This document shows positions 6,700 to 17,928 of a DNA stretch of 44,364 nucleotides, piece after piece. Both the position numbers and the translations under genes were made by a program. The DNA comes from Pseudomonas taeanensis MS-3 (GTDB lineage Bacteria > Pseudomonadota > Gammaproteobacteria > Pseudomonadales > Pseudomonadaceae), in NCBI RefSeq assembly GCF_000498575.2, contig NZ_AWSQ01000002.1:436301-480664 (forward strand). The letters run 5' to 3'. Within the stretch, counting starts at the first letter, position 1; the number at the start of each line of letters is the position of its first letter. Below the pieces are notes generated by a model, which saw only the letters and a list, made by a program, of their open reading frames with translations, was not told where the DNA came from and made no database searches.

Positions 6700-7334
6700 C
6701 CGCGTCATCCTGGCCCACTCTGGACAATTGCTGTTCCCTGCTAGTGAAGTGGCAGAAATATCCATCAGATTCGGCTGGGTGAGGCGCGTGCGCGCTGCTG
6801 CGCTCAAGTAGCCGAATTTGACGCGTCGTACCCAGCATGGTTGGTGCGAGTGTCGACGCCGTGCTGGGTTACGCGGCGCTCGGCAACCTGGGTTGTCTGC
6901 GCTCTGACGGCATGCGCCGCTAACCTAGCCTACAAAGCTGCCGGGCTTGCCTGTCAGCTTCGACCTTATGTCACACCCATCCGCGAAGCCCCTTTTTAGA
7001 GGGCGCACGCTAAACCTCCATCGCCTATGGCGAGCCTCGCACATCCTGGCGGCGTCGATGTCGCCAGTGCCCCCGCAGCCAATCAATAACATCAGGTTAT
7101 TGATTGAGCCGAACAAATGTAGTTGGACGCTCAGCCCCCCAAACTCTAACTTGAACCCACCCGGCGAACGCTGTGCAGGCAGTCGCCAACGGGCATATTC
7201 GCGGTGATCCAGGCAATTAATGGCCGGCGGCAACTTGTTGCAAGTTAAGCGCTGGCGGGATTTGTTCGGCCCGGATAAAGCGCCAAACGGCGCCGCCAAG
7301 TTGATTGTTTACAGACCTATAAGAAGAGGGCGCA
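6700..7334. other. Intergenic region before the ABC transporter; degenerate repeats and a palindrome
   Basis: There is no convincing gene in these 635 bp. Around 6775-6935 lie degenerate copies of a Pseudomonas intergenic repeat (GCTGGGTTACGCGGC...GCCGCTAACCTAGCCTAC). A strong inverted repeat stands at 7080-7106, annotated separately. The last ~100 bp should hold the promoter of the transporter operon. A ribosome site, AGAGGG, precedes the ATG at 7335. Confidence 0.55.
7080..7106. promoter_or_regulatory. Perfect 11-bp inverted repeat (candidate operator)
   Basis: CAATCAATAAC (7080-7090) and GTTATTGATTG (7096-7106) are perfectly complementary around a 5-bp spacer. There is no T-tract on either side, so it is not a standard terminator. 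It lies about 230 bp upstream of the ABC transporter operon and about 380 bp after the reductase gene, so it could be a distal activator site. Confidence 0.4.
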
Positions 7335-8507
7335 ATGACCCAAGTTGACGAGATACTTTCGGTCAAAAATATATTCAAGGTATTCGGGCCGCAGCCGGAA
7401 GTTGCCATGGATATGTTGCGCAACGGCGCCGACAAGAACGAAATATTCCAGAAGACCGGGCAGGTAGTCGGTGTGTTCGACGCCAGCTTCTCGGTCAAGC
7501 GCGGTGAAATCTTCGTCATCATGGGCCTGTCCGGCTCGGGCAAGTCGACCATGGTGCGACTGTTCAATCGGCTGATCGAACCGACCTCCGGCAGCATCCA
7601 CCTCAATGGCCGGGAAATCACCGGGCTGTCGGACAAGGAGCTGACCAACGTGCGGCGCAAGGAAATGGGCATGGTGTTCCAGTCCTTCGCCCTGATGCCG
7701 CACATGAGCGTGCTGGACAACGCCGCCTTCGGCCTGGAGATTTCCGGGGTCAGCGAGCAGGAACGCCGCACCCGGGCCCTGGAGGCCTTGAGCCAGGTCG
7801 GTCTGGCCGGCCACGAGAACAGCTACCCGCATCAGCTATCCGGCGGCATGCAACAGCGCGTCGGCCTGGCCCGTGCACTGGCCAACGATCCGACCATCCT
7901 GCTGATGGACGAGGCCTTCTCCGCCCTGGACCCGCTGATCCGCAGCGAGATGCAGGGCGAGCTGATCCGCCTGCAGGCCGAGCAGCAGCGCACCATCATC
8001 TTCATCTCCCACGACATCGAAGAGGCCATTCGCATCGGTCATCGTATCGCCATCATGGAAGGCGGCCGGGTGGTGCAGATCGGCACGCCCCAGGAACTGC
8101 TGTGCAACCCGGCCAATGACTATGTCGAGGCCTTCTTCAAGGGCTTCGACAGTTCCAGGGTGCTCAAGGCCGGTGATGTCGCCCAGCTCGACCCGGAAAC
8201 CGTCTGCCGGGTCAACGGCCATGCGCCGAGCTTCAAGGCCGGTGTGCCCTACGGCTACCTGGTCAACGAGCTGGATCACCTGCTCGCGGTGGTCGACGCC
8301 GGCGACTTGCGCGGTGGCGCCGAGCCACAGCAGATCGAGCAGCTCAAGCTGGATCAGCACCCGCCCGTCTATATCGATACGCCGCTGCACGATGTGCTGG
8401 ATATCGTCGCCGCGCTGCCCTACCCGGTGCCGGTGCTCGACCATGGCGGCGCCTTCAAGGGCACCATTTCCAAGAGTTTGCTGCTGCAGACCATGAGCCG
8501 TCACTAA
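7335..8507 (+). CDS. proV: ProV/ChoV-type betaine ABC transporter ATP-binding protein
   Basis: A 390-residue ATPase that powers uptake of a quaternary amine or proline-like solute at the inner membrane. The Walker A is GLSGSGKST (64-72), the ABC signature LSGGMQQR starts at 168, and Walker B is LLMDEAFSALDP with D192-E193. The N-terminal SVKNIFKVFGPQP and the FFKGFDSSRVLKAGDV segment are typical of the glycine betaine/carnitine/choline subfamily. The C-terminal ~110 residues resemble the regulatory CBS-like tail of ProV. It is first of three same-strand genes (ATPase, permease, binding protein). The adjacent N-demethylase argues for a catabolic rather than purely osmoprotective role. Confidence 0.92.
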   Translation: MTQVDEILSVKNIFKVFGPQPEVAMDMLRNGADKNEIFQKTGQVVGVFDASFSVKRGEIFVIMGLSGSGKSTMVRLFNRLIEPTSGSIHLNGREITGLSDKELTNVRRKEMGMVFQSFALMPHMSVLDNAAFGLEISGVSEQERRTRALEALSQVGLAGHENSYPHQLSGGMQQRVGLARALANDPTILLMDEAFSALDPLIRSEMQGELIRLQAEQQRTIIFISHDIEEAIRIGHRIAIMEGGRVVQIGTPQELLCNPANDYVEAFFKGFDSSRVLKAGDVAQLDPETVCRVNGHAPSFKAGVPYGYLVNELDHLLAVVDAGDLRGGAEPQQIEQLKLDQHPPVYIDTPLHDVLDIVAALPYPVPVLDHGGAFKGTISKSLLLQTMSRH

Positions 8508-8561
8508 CAGGCCCAGCGTCGACCGCGCCGTAAACCCAGAATCGCAGAGTAGGTAGCCAAG

Positions 8562-9512
8562 ATGTCAGAGTTCAGCATCCTCGACCCGTTCCAGACCATG
8601 ACCATTCCCCTGGGTGACTGGGTGGAAAACACCCTGAATTACCTGGTGCACAATTTTCGCGAGTTCTTCCGCGCCATTCGTTGGCCGATCGACCAGGTGC
8701 TCAACGGCTTTGAGTTCATCCTGCAGAGCATCCCGCCTTCCATCGGCATTCTCCTGTCCTCGTTACTCGGTTGGCAGGTGGCCGGGCCGCGCATGGGTTG
8801 GTTATGCGCCATTACCCTGACTCTGCTTGGGTTGATTGGAGTCTGGTCAGAATCCATGACCACCCTGGCGCTGGTGCTGACCTCGGTGTTCTTCTGCGCG
8901 TTGATCGGCGTGCCCCTGGGGATTCTCTCGGCGCGCAGCGACCGCTTGGAAAAGGTCGTGCGGCCACTGCTGGATGCCATGCAGACCCTGCCAGCCTTCG
9001 TTTATCTGGTGCCGGTGGTGATGCTGTTCGGCATCGGCAACGTGCCCGGCGTACTGGTGACCATCGTCTTCGCCGTGCCGCCACTGGTGCGCCTGACCAA
9101 CCTGGGCATCCGTCAGGTGCCGGACGACAAGATCGAAGCGGCGCGTGCCTTTGGCTGCACGCCTTGGCAAATGCTCAAGCGCGTGCAACTGCCCCTGGCC
9201 GCGCCGACCATCATGGCCGGTGTCAACCAGACCCTGATGCTCTCGCTGTCGATGGTGGTAATCGCCTCGATGATCTCGGTCGGTGGTCTGGGGCAGATGG
9301 TGTTGCGCGGTATCGGCCGCCTGGACATGGGCCTGGCCACGGTCGGCGGGGTCGGTCTGGTGCTGTTGGCGATCTTCCTCGACCGCCTGACCCAGGCCAT
9401 GGGCGAGCGCACTAGCGGCGACCCCAGTCTGCGCTGGTACCACAGCGGCCCGGTTGGTCTAGTGCTGCGCCTACTGGGCAGTCGCCCGGCAAGCGTCAAG
9501 GCCGAGGCCTGA
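8562..9512 (+). CDS. proW: ProW/ChoW-type betaine ABC transporter permease
   Basis: A 316-residue inner-membrane permease with about six to seven hydrophobic segments, e.g. [39 protein letters not shown] and [20 protein letters not shown]. The [20 protein letters not shown] segment (about residues 193-212) is the EAA loop that contacts the ATPase. The [19 protein letters not shown] motif is typical of ProW. It lies 54 bp after the ATPase gene and 71 bp before the binding-protein gene. The N-terminal [17 protein letters not shown] matches the amphipathic N-terminus of ProW-type permeases. Confidence 0.92.
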   Translation: MSEFSILDPFQTMTIPLGDWVENTLNYLVHNFREFFRAIRWPIDQVLNGFEFILQSIPPSIGILLSSLLGWQVAGPRMGWLCAITLTLLGLIGVWSESMTTLALVLTSVFFCALIGVPLGILSARSDRLEKVVRPLLDAMQTLPAFVYLVPVVMLFGIGNVPGVLVTIVFAVPPLVRLTNLGIRQVPDDKIEAARAFGCTPWQMLKRVQLPLAAPTIMAGVNQTLMLSLSMVVIASMISVGGLGQMVLRGIGRLDMGLATVGGVGLVLLAIFLDRLTQAMGERTSGDPSLRWYHSGPVGLVLRLLGSRPASVKAEA

Positions 9513-9583
9513 GATCAAGAAAGCCGGCCCCTGAACTCAATCGAAATACCCGACGAACAACAAAACCCAAGAGGTAGCTGACG

Positions 9584-10609
9584 ATGAATTTCAAAACCCG
9601 TGGCTTCACCCAGAAGTTCCTGCACTGCGCCGCCGTGGCATCCCTGAGCCTGTTGCCGCTCTATGGCCAGGCCGCGACCGCCGAGAAGCCAGGAGAGGGC
9701 GTGGAAGTGGCGCCGATCTTCCCGTCGATCGCCGAAGAGCGCTTTCGCGGCGAAGTGGCCATGGTCGGCCTGCGTGAGCTGGGCTACGAGGTGCAGGAGC
9801 CGAAGGAAACCGAGTACGCGGCGATGATGGTCGCGCTGTCCTATGGCGATGCGGACTTCACCGTGCACCTGTGGGACAAGCTGCACGACACCTTCTACCA
9901 GAAGGTCGGCGGCGACGACACGCTGGTCAAGGCCGGCGACGTGATCCCCGGCGTGCTGCAGGGTTACCTGATCGACAAGAAGACCGCCGAAGCGCACAAC
10001 ATCAAGTACCTGACCGACCTGAAGAAACCGGAAATCGCCAAGCTGTTCGACACCAATGGCGACGGCAAGGCCGACCTCACCGGTTGCAACCCGGGCTGGG
10101 GCTGCGAGCTGGTGATCGATCACCATCTCAAGGCCTATGACCTGGAGAAGAGCGTCAGCCATAACCGTGGCTCCTACTTCGCCCTGATGGCCGACACCAT
10201 CGCCCGCTACAAGCAAGGCGAGTCGATTCTGTATTTCACCTGGGTGCCGCAGTGGATCGCCGGCGTGCTGGTCGAGGGCAAGGATGTGGTCTGGCTGGAA
10301 GTGCCTAACACCGATCTGCCGGACGGCAAGAATGACGTCAACACCAGTTTCCACGGCAAGAACCTCGGTTTCGCCGTGGATGAGGTCAAGGCCGTATTGA
10401 ACAAGGAGTTTGCCGAGGAGAATCCGGCGGCCTTGAAGTTTCTCTCCCAGGTACAGATCACCACCGACGACGAGAGCGCGCAGAACCTGAAGATGCAGAA
10501 CGGCGAGAACAGCGCCAAGGACATCAGCCGGCATGCCGCCGAGTGGGTGGCCGCGCACCGCGAGCAGTTCGATACCTGGCTGGCTGCTTCCCGCGCCGCG
10601 GCCAACTGA
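9584..10609 (+). CDS. proX: ProX-type glycine betaine/proline substrate-binding protein
   Basis: A 341-residue periplasmic binding protein with a signal peptide (residues 1-31, ending YGQAATA). It resembles E. coli ProX closely, including the FDTNGDGKADLTGCNPGWGC segment whose two cysteines (C168, C174) form a disulfide in ProX. The three tryptophans that make the aromatic cage for the quaternary ammonium in ProX appear present: W97 (VHLW), W172 (NPGW) and W220 (YFTW). That supports a quaternary-ammonium ligand such as glycine betaine or proline betaine. A ribosome site, AGAGGT, precedes the ATG. A terminator follows 29 bp after the stop. Confidence 0.93.
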   Translation: MNFKTRGFTQKFLHCAAVASLSLLPLYGQAATAEKPGEGVEVAPIFPSIAEERFRGEVAMVGLRELGYEVQEPKETEYAAMMVALSYGDADFTVHLWDKLHDTFYQKVGGDDTLVKAGDVIPGVLQGYLIDKKTAEAHNIKYLTDLKKPEIAKLFDTNGDGKADLTGCNPGWGCELVIDHHLKAYDLEKSVSHNRGSYFALMADTIARYKQGESILYFTWVPQWIAGVLVEGKDVVWLEVPNTDLPDGKNDVNTSFHGKNLGFAVDEVKAVLNKEFAEENPAALKFLSQVQITTDDESAQNLKMQNGENSAKDISRHAAEWVAAHREQFDTWLAASRAAAN

Positions 10610-10638
10610 GTCCGGCGGCTCACGCGACAAACCTTTTC

Positions 10639-10663
10639 GGCGCCCCTATGGGCGCCTTTTTTT
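10639..10663 (+). terminator. Rho-independent terminator after the ABC transporter operon
   Basis: GGCGCCC (10639-10645), a CTAT loop, GGGCGCC (10650-10656), then seven T residues. It closes the transporter operon and separates it from the MmgE/PrpD gene. Confidence 0.9.
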
Positions 10664-10697
10664 AGGTCGATCCGAGTCTCGTCTGTGGAGTAAGCGC

Positions 10698-12083
10698 ATG
10701 TCGCTCTATTCGTTCGTCCGTGATTTCACTTTCAGCCAGGCGCCGCAACACACCCGTGATCTGCTGCAAACCTGCCTGCTGGATATCCTCGGGGTCGCCG
10801 CCGGCGCCCGCGACAATCAGACCAGTCAGGCGCTAAAGCGCTATGCGGTCAACCATTACCCGGCTGGTGTTCTGAGTAGCCGCCTGTTGTTCGACGGTCG
10901 TCCGGTGCACCCGCTGGGCGCGGCCTGGGCCGGCGGCTTCAGTGTCGATAGTCTGGATGCCCACGAAGGCCACTTCACCTCCAAGGGCCATGCCGGCGCC
11001 ACCGTGGTGCCGGCGTTGCTGGCGCTGGTCGATGCCTGCCGCGAGCAGGGCCGCAGCATCAGCGGCGAGGAGCTGCTCAGCGCGCTGTGTATCGGCTATG
11101 AAACGGCGCTGCGTGCCGGTGTCGCGTTGATGGCCACTGCGCCTGAATACCATGCCTCCGGCGCCTTCTCCGGGCTCGGCGTGGTCTGTGGCGGAGCGCG
11201 CCTGCTCGGTCTGGATGAGCAGACCTTCCGTCATGCCCTGGGTATTGCCGAGTACTTCGGCCCGCGCTGCCCGATGATGCGCCTGGTCGATCACCCCTCG
11301 ATGCTCCGCGACGCCCATGGCGCCGGCGCCTATGCCGGGTTGAATGCCTTGTTGCTGGCCCAGTCCGGGGTCACCGGTGCGCCGGCCGAGACGGTGGAAA
11401 CCACAGCCGTAGCCGCCCAGTGGCATGACCTCGGTCAGCGCTGGGAAATCGACGCGCAGTACTTCAAGCCCTGGCCGGTGTGCCGCTGGGCGCAGCCAGC
11501 GTTGACCGCGATGACCGCGCTGCTGGCCGAGCACCCGCAGATTCGCGGCGAGGCCATCGAGCAGATCCAGGTCGAGACCTTCCACGAGTCCATGCGTCTG
11601 CAGGGCCACACTCCGGCCAATGCCGACGAGGCCCAATACGCCCTGGCCTTCCCGCTGGCGGCGCTGGTGGTGCGCGGCCAGGTCGGCCCGCTGGAGGTGA
11701 CTGGAGACTCGGTGCATGCGCCCGACATTCTTGCGGTCAGCCGGCGCATCGAGATCGTCGAGGCCGACGACCTGTCGGCGCGCTTCCCCAACGAGATACT
11801 CTCGCGGGTCTCGGTTGTGCTCAAGGACGGTCAGCGCTTCGTCAGCCCGATCACCGCAGCCAAGGGCGACCCGGCCACGGCCATGAGTCCGGCCGAATTC
11901 AGCGCCAAGTTCCACCTGCTGGCCGGCGTCAGCCTGGATGCCGAGCGACGCCAGGCCGTCGAGCAAGCCGTCGCCGAGCTGCCCGCCAGCGCCGACTGCT
12001 CAGCTCTATTCAAGCTGCTGTTCCACACCGAAGCCGCCCAGGCGCTGCCTGGTTCAACCCCGCTCAAGGAGGTTGCCCTATGA
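10698..12083 (+). CDS. MmgE/PrpD-family protein (dehydratase, decarboxylase or epimerase)
   Basis: A 461-residue member of the MmgE/PrpD family, which includes 2-methylcitrate dehydratase, cis-aconitate decarboxylase and iminodisuccinate epimerase. Recognisable segments are LLDILGVAAGA near the N-terminus, SLDAHEGHFTSKGHAGATVVPALLALVD (the family's usual D-x-H...HPGA...PALLA region, here with HAGA), and the active-site-region motif KPWPVCRWAQPA (K257, C262). I chose the ATG at 10698, preceded by GGAGTAAGCGC; the longer reading frame crosses the terminator. Its stop overlaps the next start by ATGA, so the two genes are translationally coupled. It probably acts on a carboxylic acid intermediate of the pathway encoded here; the reaction is unknown. 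Confidence 0.85.
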   Translation: MSLYSFVRDFTFSQAPQHTRDLLQTCLLDILGVAAGARDNQTSQALKRYAVNHYPAGVLSSRLLFDGRPVHPLGAAWAGGFSVDSLDAHEGHFTSKGHAGATVVPALLALVDACREQGRSISGEELLSALCIGYETALRAGVALMATAPEYHASGAFSGLGVVCGGARLLGLDEQTFRHALGIAEYFGPRCPMMRLVDHPSMLRDAHGAGAYAGLNALLLAQSGVTGAPAETVETTAVAAQWHDLGQRWEIDAQYFKPWPVCRWAQPALTAMTALLAEHPQIRGEAIEQIQVETFHESMRLQGHTPANADEAQYALAFPLAALVVRGQVGPLEVTGDSVHAPDILAVSRRIEIVEADDLSARFPNEILSRVSVVLKDGQRFVSPITAAKGDPATAMSPAEFSAKFHLLAGVSLDAERRQAVEQAVAELPASADCSALFKLLFHTEAAQALPGSTPLKEVAL

Positions 12084-12847
12084 AGTTCGCCGAGAAAGTC
12101 ACCCTGATCACCGGCGCCGCGGGAGGTGTCGGCCAGGCCCTGGCTCTGCTGTTTGCCCGCGAGGGCGCGCGGCTGATGCTCTCCGACCGCGACGAGGCTG
12201 GTTGCGCAAAGATCGCCGAGAAGGCCCGCGCCCTCGGCGCCGAGGTCAGCTACCTGGCCGGCGACCTGCGTGAGAAGAGCTATTGCGAGGCAGTGGTCAG
12301 TGCTGCCGTGGAAAGCTTCGGCGGCCTCGACATCGTACTGAACAATGCCGGCATCATCCCGCGCGGGACCATCGAGGAGACCACCGACGAGATGTGGTTC
12401 GACGCCATGGGCGTCAACCTCAATGCGGTGTTCTACATCTGCCGCGCCGCCATCCCGCACATGAAGGGGCGCCAGGGCGCGGCCATCGTCAACACCTCCT
12501 CGGTGTGGGGCGTCTATCCGGGGCCGGGCCACGTCGCCTACTGCACCAGCAAGGGCGCGGTGGCGGCGCTGAGCAAGAACCTCGGCCGTGACTGCGCGCC
12601 GCTGGGCATTCGGGTCAATGCCGTGTGCCCGCACGAGATCAACACGCCGATGATCCGCAGCGGTTTCGAGCGCCGCGGCCTGGACCCGGACAAGGCCGTC
12701 GAGGAGCTGAACAAGAGCGTGCCCCTGGGGCGCATCGCCGAGCCGGAGGACATCGCCGACGTGATCGCCTTTCTGGCCTCCGACGAGGCGCGTTACATCG
12801 CCGGTGAGGCGCTAGAAGTGACCGGTGCCAAGCCGGTCTCAGGCTAA
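12080..12847 (+). CDS. Short-chain dehydrogenase/reductase 1
   Basis: A 255-residue classical SDR. The cofactor motif TGAAGGVG lies near residue 11, NNAG near residue 88, and the catalytic triad is S141-Y154-K158 (SSVWG, YCTSK). The ATG at 12080 overlaps the stop of the MmgE/PrpD gene by one base pattern (ATGA), with GGAGG about 8 bp upstream. Where most SDRs have a Pro-Gly pair after NAV, this one reads CPHEINTPM, a small departure near the substrate pocket. It is presumably an NAD(P)-dependent hydroxy/keto acid or alcohol oxidoreductase in the same pathway as its neighbours; the substrate is unknown. Confidence 0.85.
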   Translation: MKFAEKVTLITGAAGGVGQALALLFAREGARLMLSDRDEAGCAKIAEKARALGAEVSYLAGDLREKSYCEAVVSAAVESFGGLDIVLNNAGIIPRGTIEETTDEMWFDAMGVNLNAVFYICRAAIPHMKGRQGAAIVNTSSVWGVYPGPGHVAYCTSKGAVAALSKNLGRDCAPLGIRVNAVCPHEINTPMIRSGFERRGLDPDKAVEELNKSVPLGRIAEPEDIADVIAFLASDEARYIAGEALEVTGAKPVSG

Positions 12848-12857
12848 GGAGATGAAT

Positions 12858-13616
12858 ATGTTGCTCAAGGGAAAAAATGCTGTGGTGACCGGCGGCGGTC
12901 GCGGCATCGGTCGCGGCATTACCGAAAAACTGCTGGCCGCTGGTGCGCGGGTGCTGGTGGCCCAGCGTCAGGCGCTGGAGGTCGAACTGGCAGCCAATCC
13001 CGATGTGTTTTTCGTCGAGGCCGATCTGGCCGAGTCCGGCGCCCCGCGCTTGATCGCCCAGGCCGCCGCCGAGCTGCTCGGCGGCATCGACGTGCTGGTG
13101 AACAACGCCGGCTTCATGTTCGAGCAGCCGATCGAGGCCATGAGCGAGCAGGACTGGGACCGGATGATGGTGGTCAACCTGCGCGCGCCGGTGTTCCTGG
13201 TCCGTGAACTGCTGGCGCAGATGCGTCAGCGCGGCGGCGGCAGCATCATCAATATCGGCTCGATCGAAGGCCTCGGTGCCAATCCCCAGCACGCCGCCTA
13301 CTGCGCCTCCAAGGCCGGCGTGCATGGCCTGACCCGGGCGCTGGCGGTAGACCTGGGCCGCGATGGGGTGCGCTGCAATGCCATCGCTCCGGGCTGGATC
13401 GATTCGGACCTGAGCAATGCCTACATCAATGCCCAGGCCGATCCAGTGGGCGCGCGCCAGGGCTTGCTGGCCATGCACCCGGTTGGGCGCACCGGAACCC
13501 CGCAGGATGTCGGTGGTGCGGTGGTGTTTCTCGCCTCGGATGAGGCGGCCTTCGTCACCGGCCAGGTGCTGGTGGTCGACGGTGGACGCACAGCCAAGTT
13601 GCCCCTGCCGTTCTGA
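12858..13616 (+). CDS. Short-chain dehydrogenase/reductase 2
   Basis: A 252-residue classical SDR with TGGGRGIG at the N-terminus, NNAGF near residue 85, and catalytic S135, Y148, K152 (NIGSIEG, YCASK), followed by the standard NAIAPGWIDSDL. Two in-frame ATGs exist; AAGGAG at 12846-12851 abuts the first (12852), so the second, at 12858 with 6-bp spacing, is the better start. It lies 10 bp after SDR 1. With the MmgE/PrpD protein and SDR 1 it forms a three-gene operon closed by a strong terminator. Two adjacent non-identical SDRs suggest two successive redox steps or two stereoisomers, which is inference. Confidence 0.85.
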   Translation: MLLKGKNAVVTGGGRGIGRGITEKLLAAGARVLVAQRQALEVELAANPDVFFVEADLAESGAPRLIAQAAAELLGGIDVLVNNAGFMFEQPIEAMSEQDWDRMMVVNLRAPVFLVRELLAQMRQRGGGSIINIGSIEGLGANPQHAAYCASKAGVHGLTRALAVDLGRDGVRCNAIAPGWIDSDLSNAYINAQADPVGARQGLLAMHPVGRTGTPQDVGGAVVFLASDEAAFVTGQVLVVDGGRTAKLPLPF

Positions 13617-13641
13617 GTCGCTGAGCGCAGCACGCCCGTAG

Positions 13642-13678
13642 CGCGCCCCAGGTGTCGGAATTAGGCACCTGGGGCGCG
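13642..13678 (+). terminator. Strong hairpin after the MmgE/PrpD-SDR-SDR operon
   Basis: CGCGCCCCAGGTG (13642-13654) pairs perfectly with CACCTGGGGCGCG (13666-13678) around an 11-base loop, followed by TTCGCTTGT, a weak T-rich tail. It lies 25 bp after the SDR 2 stop. Confidence 0.7.
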
Positions 13679-13786
13679 TTCGCTTGTAATAAAGTGCAGC
13701 GCATCGACTGGATGTCCAGCGGCTGCCCGCCGACCGGCGCCGCCCCCGACTCCAGCCCAACATATTTCAGCCCTGGAAGGCCTGGC

Positions 13787-14512
13787 ATGTCCGATGACCT
13801 GACGGTGCTGGTGGTGGATGACGAACTCATCACCCGCGAGTGCCTGTGTACCTATTTCGCCGAGGAGCGCTTCCGCGTGCTGGCCGCCGCCACGGCGGAG
13901 GAGGCCGAGCAGATCCTGGCGCGCGAAACCGTGGACCTGGTCCTGCTGGACATCCGCATGCCCGGCAAGGATGGCCTGACCCTGACCCGCGAGCTGCGGG
14001 TGCATTCGGAGGTCGGCATCATTCTGATCAGCGCGCGCCAGGATGCGGTCGACCAGCTGATCGGCCTGGAGTGCGGCGCCGACGATTACGTGACCAAACC
14101 CTTCAGCCCGCGCGAGATCCTCGCCCGGGCCAAGAATCTGTGCCGCCGCGTACGCCTGATCCGCGCCCAGGCGCCGGTCAGCAGCGGGCAGGACCTGCTG
14201 CGCTTCGACGAATGCACGGTGGACCTGAGCCTGCGCCAGGTCACCGATTGCGACAACCGGGTCAGCCAGCTCACCGGCGGCGAGTTTCAGTTGCTCAGCG
14301 TGCTGCTGGGCAACCTCGGCAAGACCATGAGCCGTGACCAGTTGCTCGACCAGATGCGCAACCGCGAGTGGGCGCCGAACGATCGCACCATCGATGTGCT
14401 GATCGGCCGTCTGCGCCGCAAGCTCAGAGACGACCCGGCCAACCCGCGGATCATCCTGACCATTCACGGGGTTGGTTACCTGCTCGCGGCCAAGGCGCTG
14501 CAGGCCAGGTGA
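13787..14512 (+). CDS. OmpR/TorR-family response regulator
   Basis: A 241-residue regulator. The receiver domain spans residues 5-120, with acidic residues DDE (11-13), phospho-acceptor D55 (LLDIRMPG) and K104 (YVTKPFSP). The C-terminal winged helix (about 140-235) carries LTGGEFQLLSVLLGNLGKTMSRDQLL and RTIDVLIGRLRRKL, typical of the OmpR/PhoB DNA-binding domain. GGAAGG, 6 bp before the ATG at 13787, decides the start. Its stop overlaps the GTG of the next gene, so regulator, binding protein and kinase are one overlapping transcription unit. It likely responds to the hybrid kinase two genes on, and probably controls the catabolic or transport genes nearby. Confidence 0.92.
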   Translation: MSDDLTVLVVDDELITRECLCTYFAEERFRVLAAATAEEAEQILARETVDLVLLDIRMPGKDGLTLTRELRVHSEVGIILISARQDAVDQLIGLECGADDYVTKPFSPREILARAKNLCRRVRLIRAQAPVSSGQDLLRFDECTVDLSLRQVTDCDNRVSQLTGGEFQLLSVLLGNLGKTMSRDQLLDQMRNREWAPNDRTIDVLIGRLRRKLRDDPANPRIILTIHGVGYLLAAKALQAR

Positions 14513-15280
14513 AACGCGCGGCGCTGGCGCTACTGCTGGGCCTGCTGGCGCCAGTGGCCCTGGCGCGCGAACTGCTGGCCTGCGGTCATCCGTTCTATCC
14601 GCCGGTGTCCTGGCACTCCGGGGGTGAGCTGGTGGGGCTGGCGCCGCAGGTGGTGCGCCAGCTGTTCGCCGAGCAGGGCTACGAGGTGCACCTGCTGACG
14701 CTGGGCAATTGGAAGCGCTGCTTGCTGGAGGCCCAGCAGGGGCGGGTGGACATCGTCGTCGCCGCTTATCGCACCCGTGAGCGTGAAACCTGGCTGGGTT
14801 TTACCGAGGAGGCCCTGGTGGCCGACCCGATCGTGTTGTTCACCCGGCGCGACAGACCGCTGCATTTTTCCAGCTGGGACGATCTGCGCGGACGCACCGT
14901 CGGCCTGCTGTTGGGCGACAGTTTCGGCGATCGCTTCGACCGTTTCGCCGCGCAGCACTTGAACATCGAATGGGTGTCCAGCGGCGAGCAGAACTTCATC
15001 AAGCTGGCCCAGGGGCGTATCGACTTCATGCCGGTTGGCCTCTATAGCTGGACCCTGCAGAACCGCCGTTTCGGCTACGACCAGGTCATCGTGCAGCAAC
15101 CTGGCGAGCTGGTCACCGAACACTACCGGATAGGCGTGCGCCGCGATCCGGCGTTGCTCGCTCTGCTGCCGCGACTCGACCGGCGCCTGCGCGAGCTGGC
15201 CGAAGACGGCACCCTGAAACGCCTGGACGAGCACTACAGCGCTCGCTATCTCGCCGAACCTCACCGTATGCCCAATCTCT

Positions 15281-15297
<17 letters not shown>
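14509..15297 (+). CDS. Periplasmic solute-binding protein (SBP family 3), probable sensory subunit
   Basis: A 262-residue protein starting at GTG 14509, overlapping the regulator's stop (GTGA). The first 19 residues are a signal peptide (VKRAALALLLGLLAPVALA). The rest resembles bacterial extracellular solute-binding proteins family 3: GLAPQVVRQLFAEQGYEV, NWKRCLLEAQQGRVDIVVAAYRT, and LRGRTVGLLLGDSFGDRF. Its 3' end overlaps the kinase gene by 17 bp. Lying between a response regulator and a hybrid kinase, with no ABC permease alongside, it most likely presents ligand to the kinase, as TorT does to TorS; it could also be a stand-alone binding protein. Confidence 0.85.
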
Positions 15298-17602
<2,305 letters not shown>

Positions 17603-17658
17603 GTGGGCAGGTTGCTGCGTCGGTGCGGGGCTCCATCCGTGGCGCGACGATCAGCCTT

Positions 17659-17726
17659 GTAGCCCGGATGCAATCCGGGGAGCGGTTGTACAGCTACTGG
17701 CGCTTCCCGGATTACATCCGGGCTAC
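17659..17726. repeat. GTAGCCCGGAT interspersed inverted-repeat element, copy 1
   Basis: GTAGCCCGGATGCAATCCGG opens the element and its near complement, with one change (ATTACATCCGGGCTAC), closes it 68 bp later. The same arms recur at 24145-24197 and 40696-40763, always outside genes. Confidence 0.85.
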
Positions 17727-17840
17727 GGGAGGACAACCATCGGTGATCGTACCCACGCCTGGGTGCATTCGAGGCGGACAATAGCTACTGAATCACCGCG
17801 CCCTGTTGACCGGCTACTGCGCCTGACATAACCAAAGCAA

Positions 17841-17870
17841 AGGGCCGGTCGTCGAGTGACGGCCGGCCCT
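17841..17870 (-). terminator. Terminator of nhaC
   Basis: AGGGCCGGTCGTC (17841-17853), GAGT loop and GACGGCCGGCCCT (17858-17870) form a 13-bp stem with one G-T wobble. On the minus strand it is followed by TTTGCTTTGG. It sits about 58 bp past the nhaC stop codon. Confidence 0.75.
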
Positions 17871-17928
17871 GGGTTTAAGCGGGTACCTTGCAACAGGTAC
17901 TCAAGGTTGTGTCAGTAGTGCGTCGACC

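Larger units (their letters stand above)
17603..17928. other. Intergenic region between kinase gene and nhaC
   Basis: These 326 bp carry one copy of the GTAGCCCGGATGCAATCCGG interspersed element and the nhaC terminator, both listed separately. The two flanking genes converge here. I see no gene. Confidence 0.6.

Noticed and set aside
10533..10697. Upstream extension of the MmgE/PrpD reading frame
   Set aside because: It would overlap the end of proX and pass through a clear rho-independent terminator.
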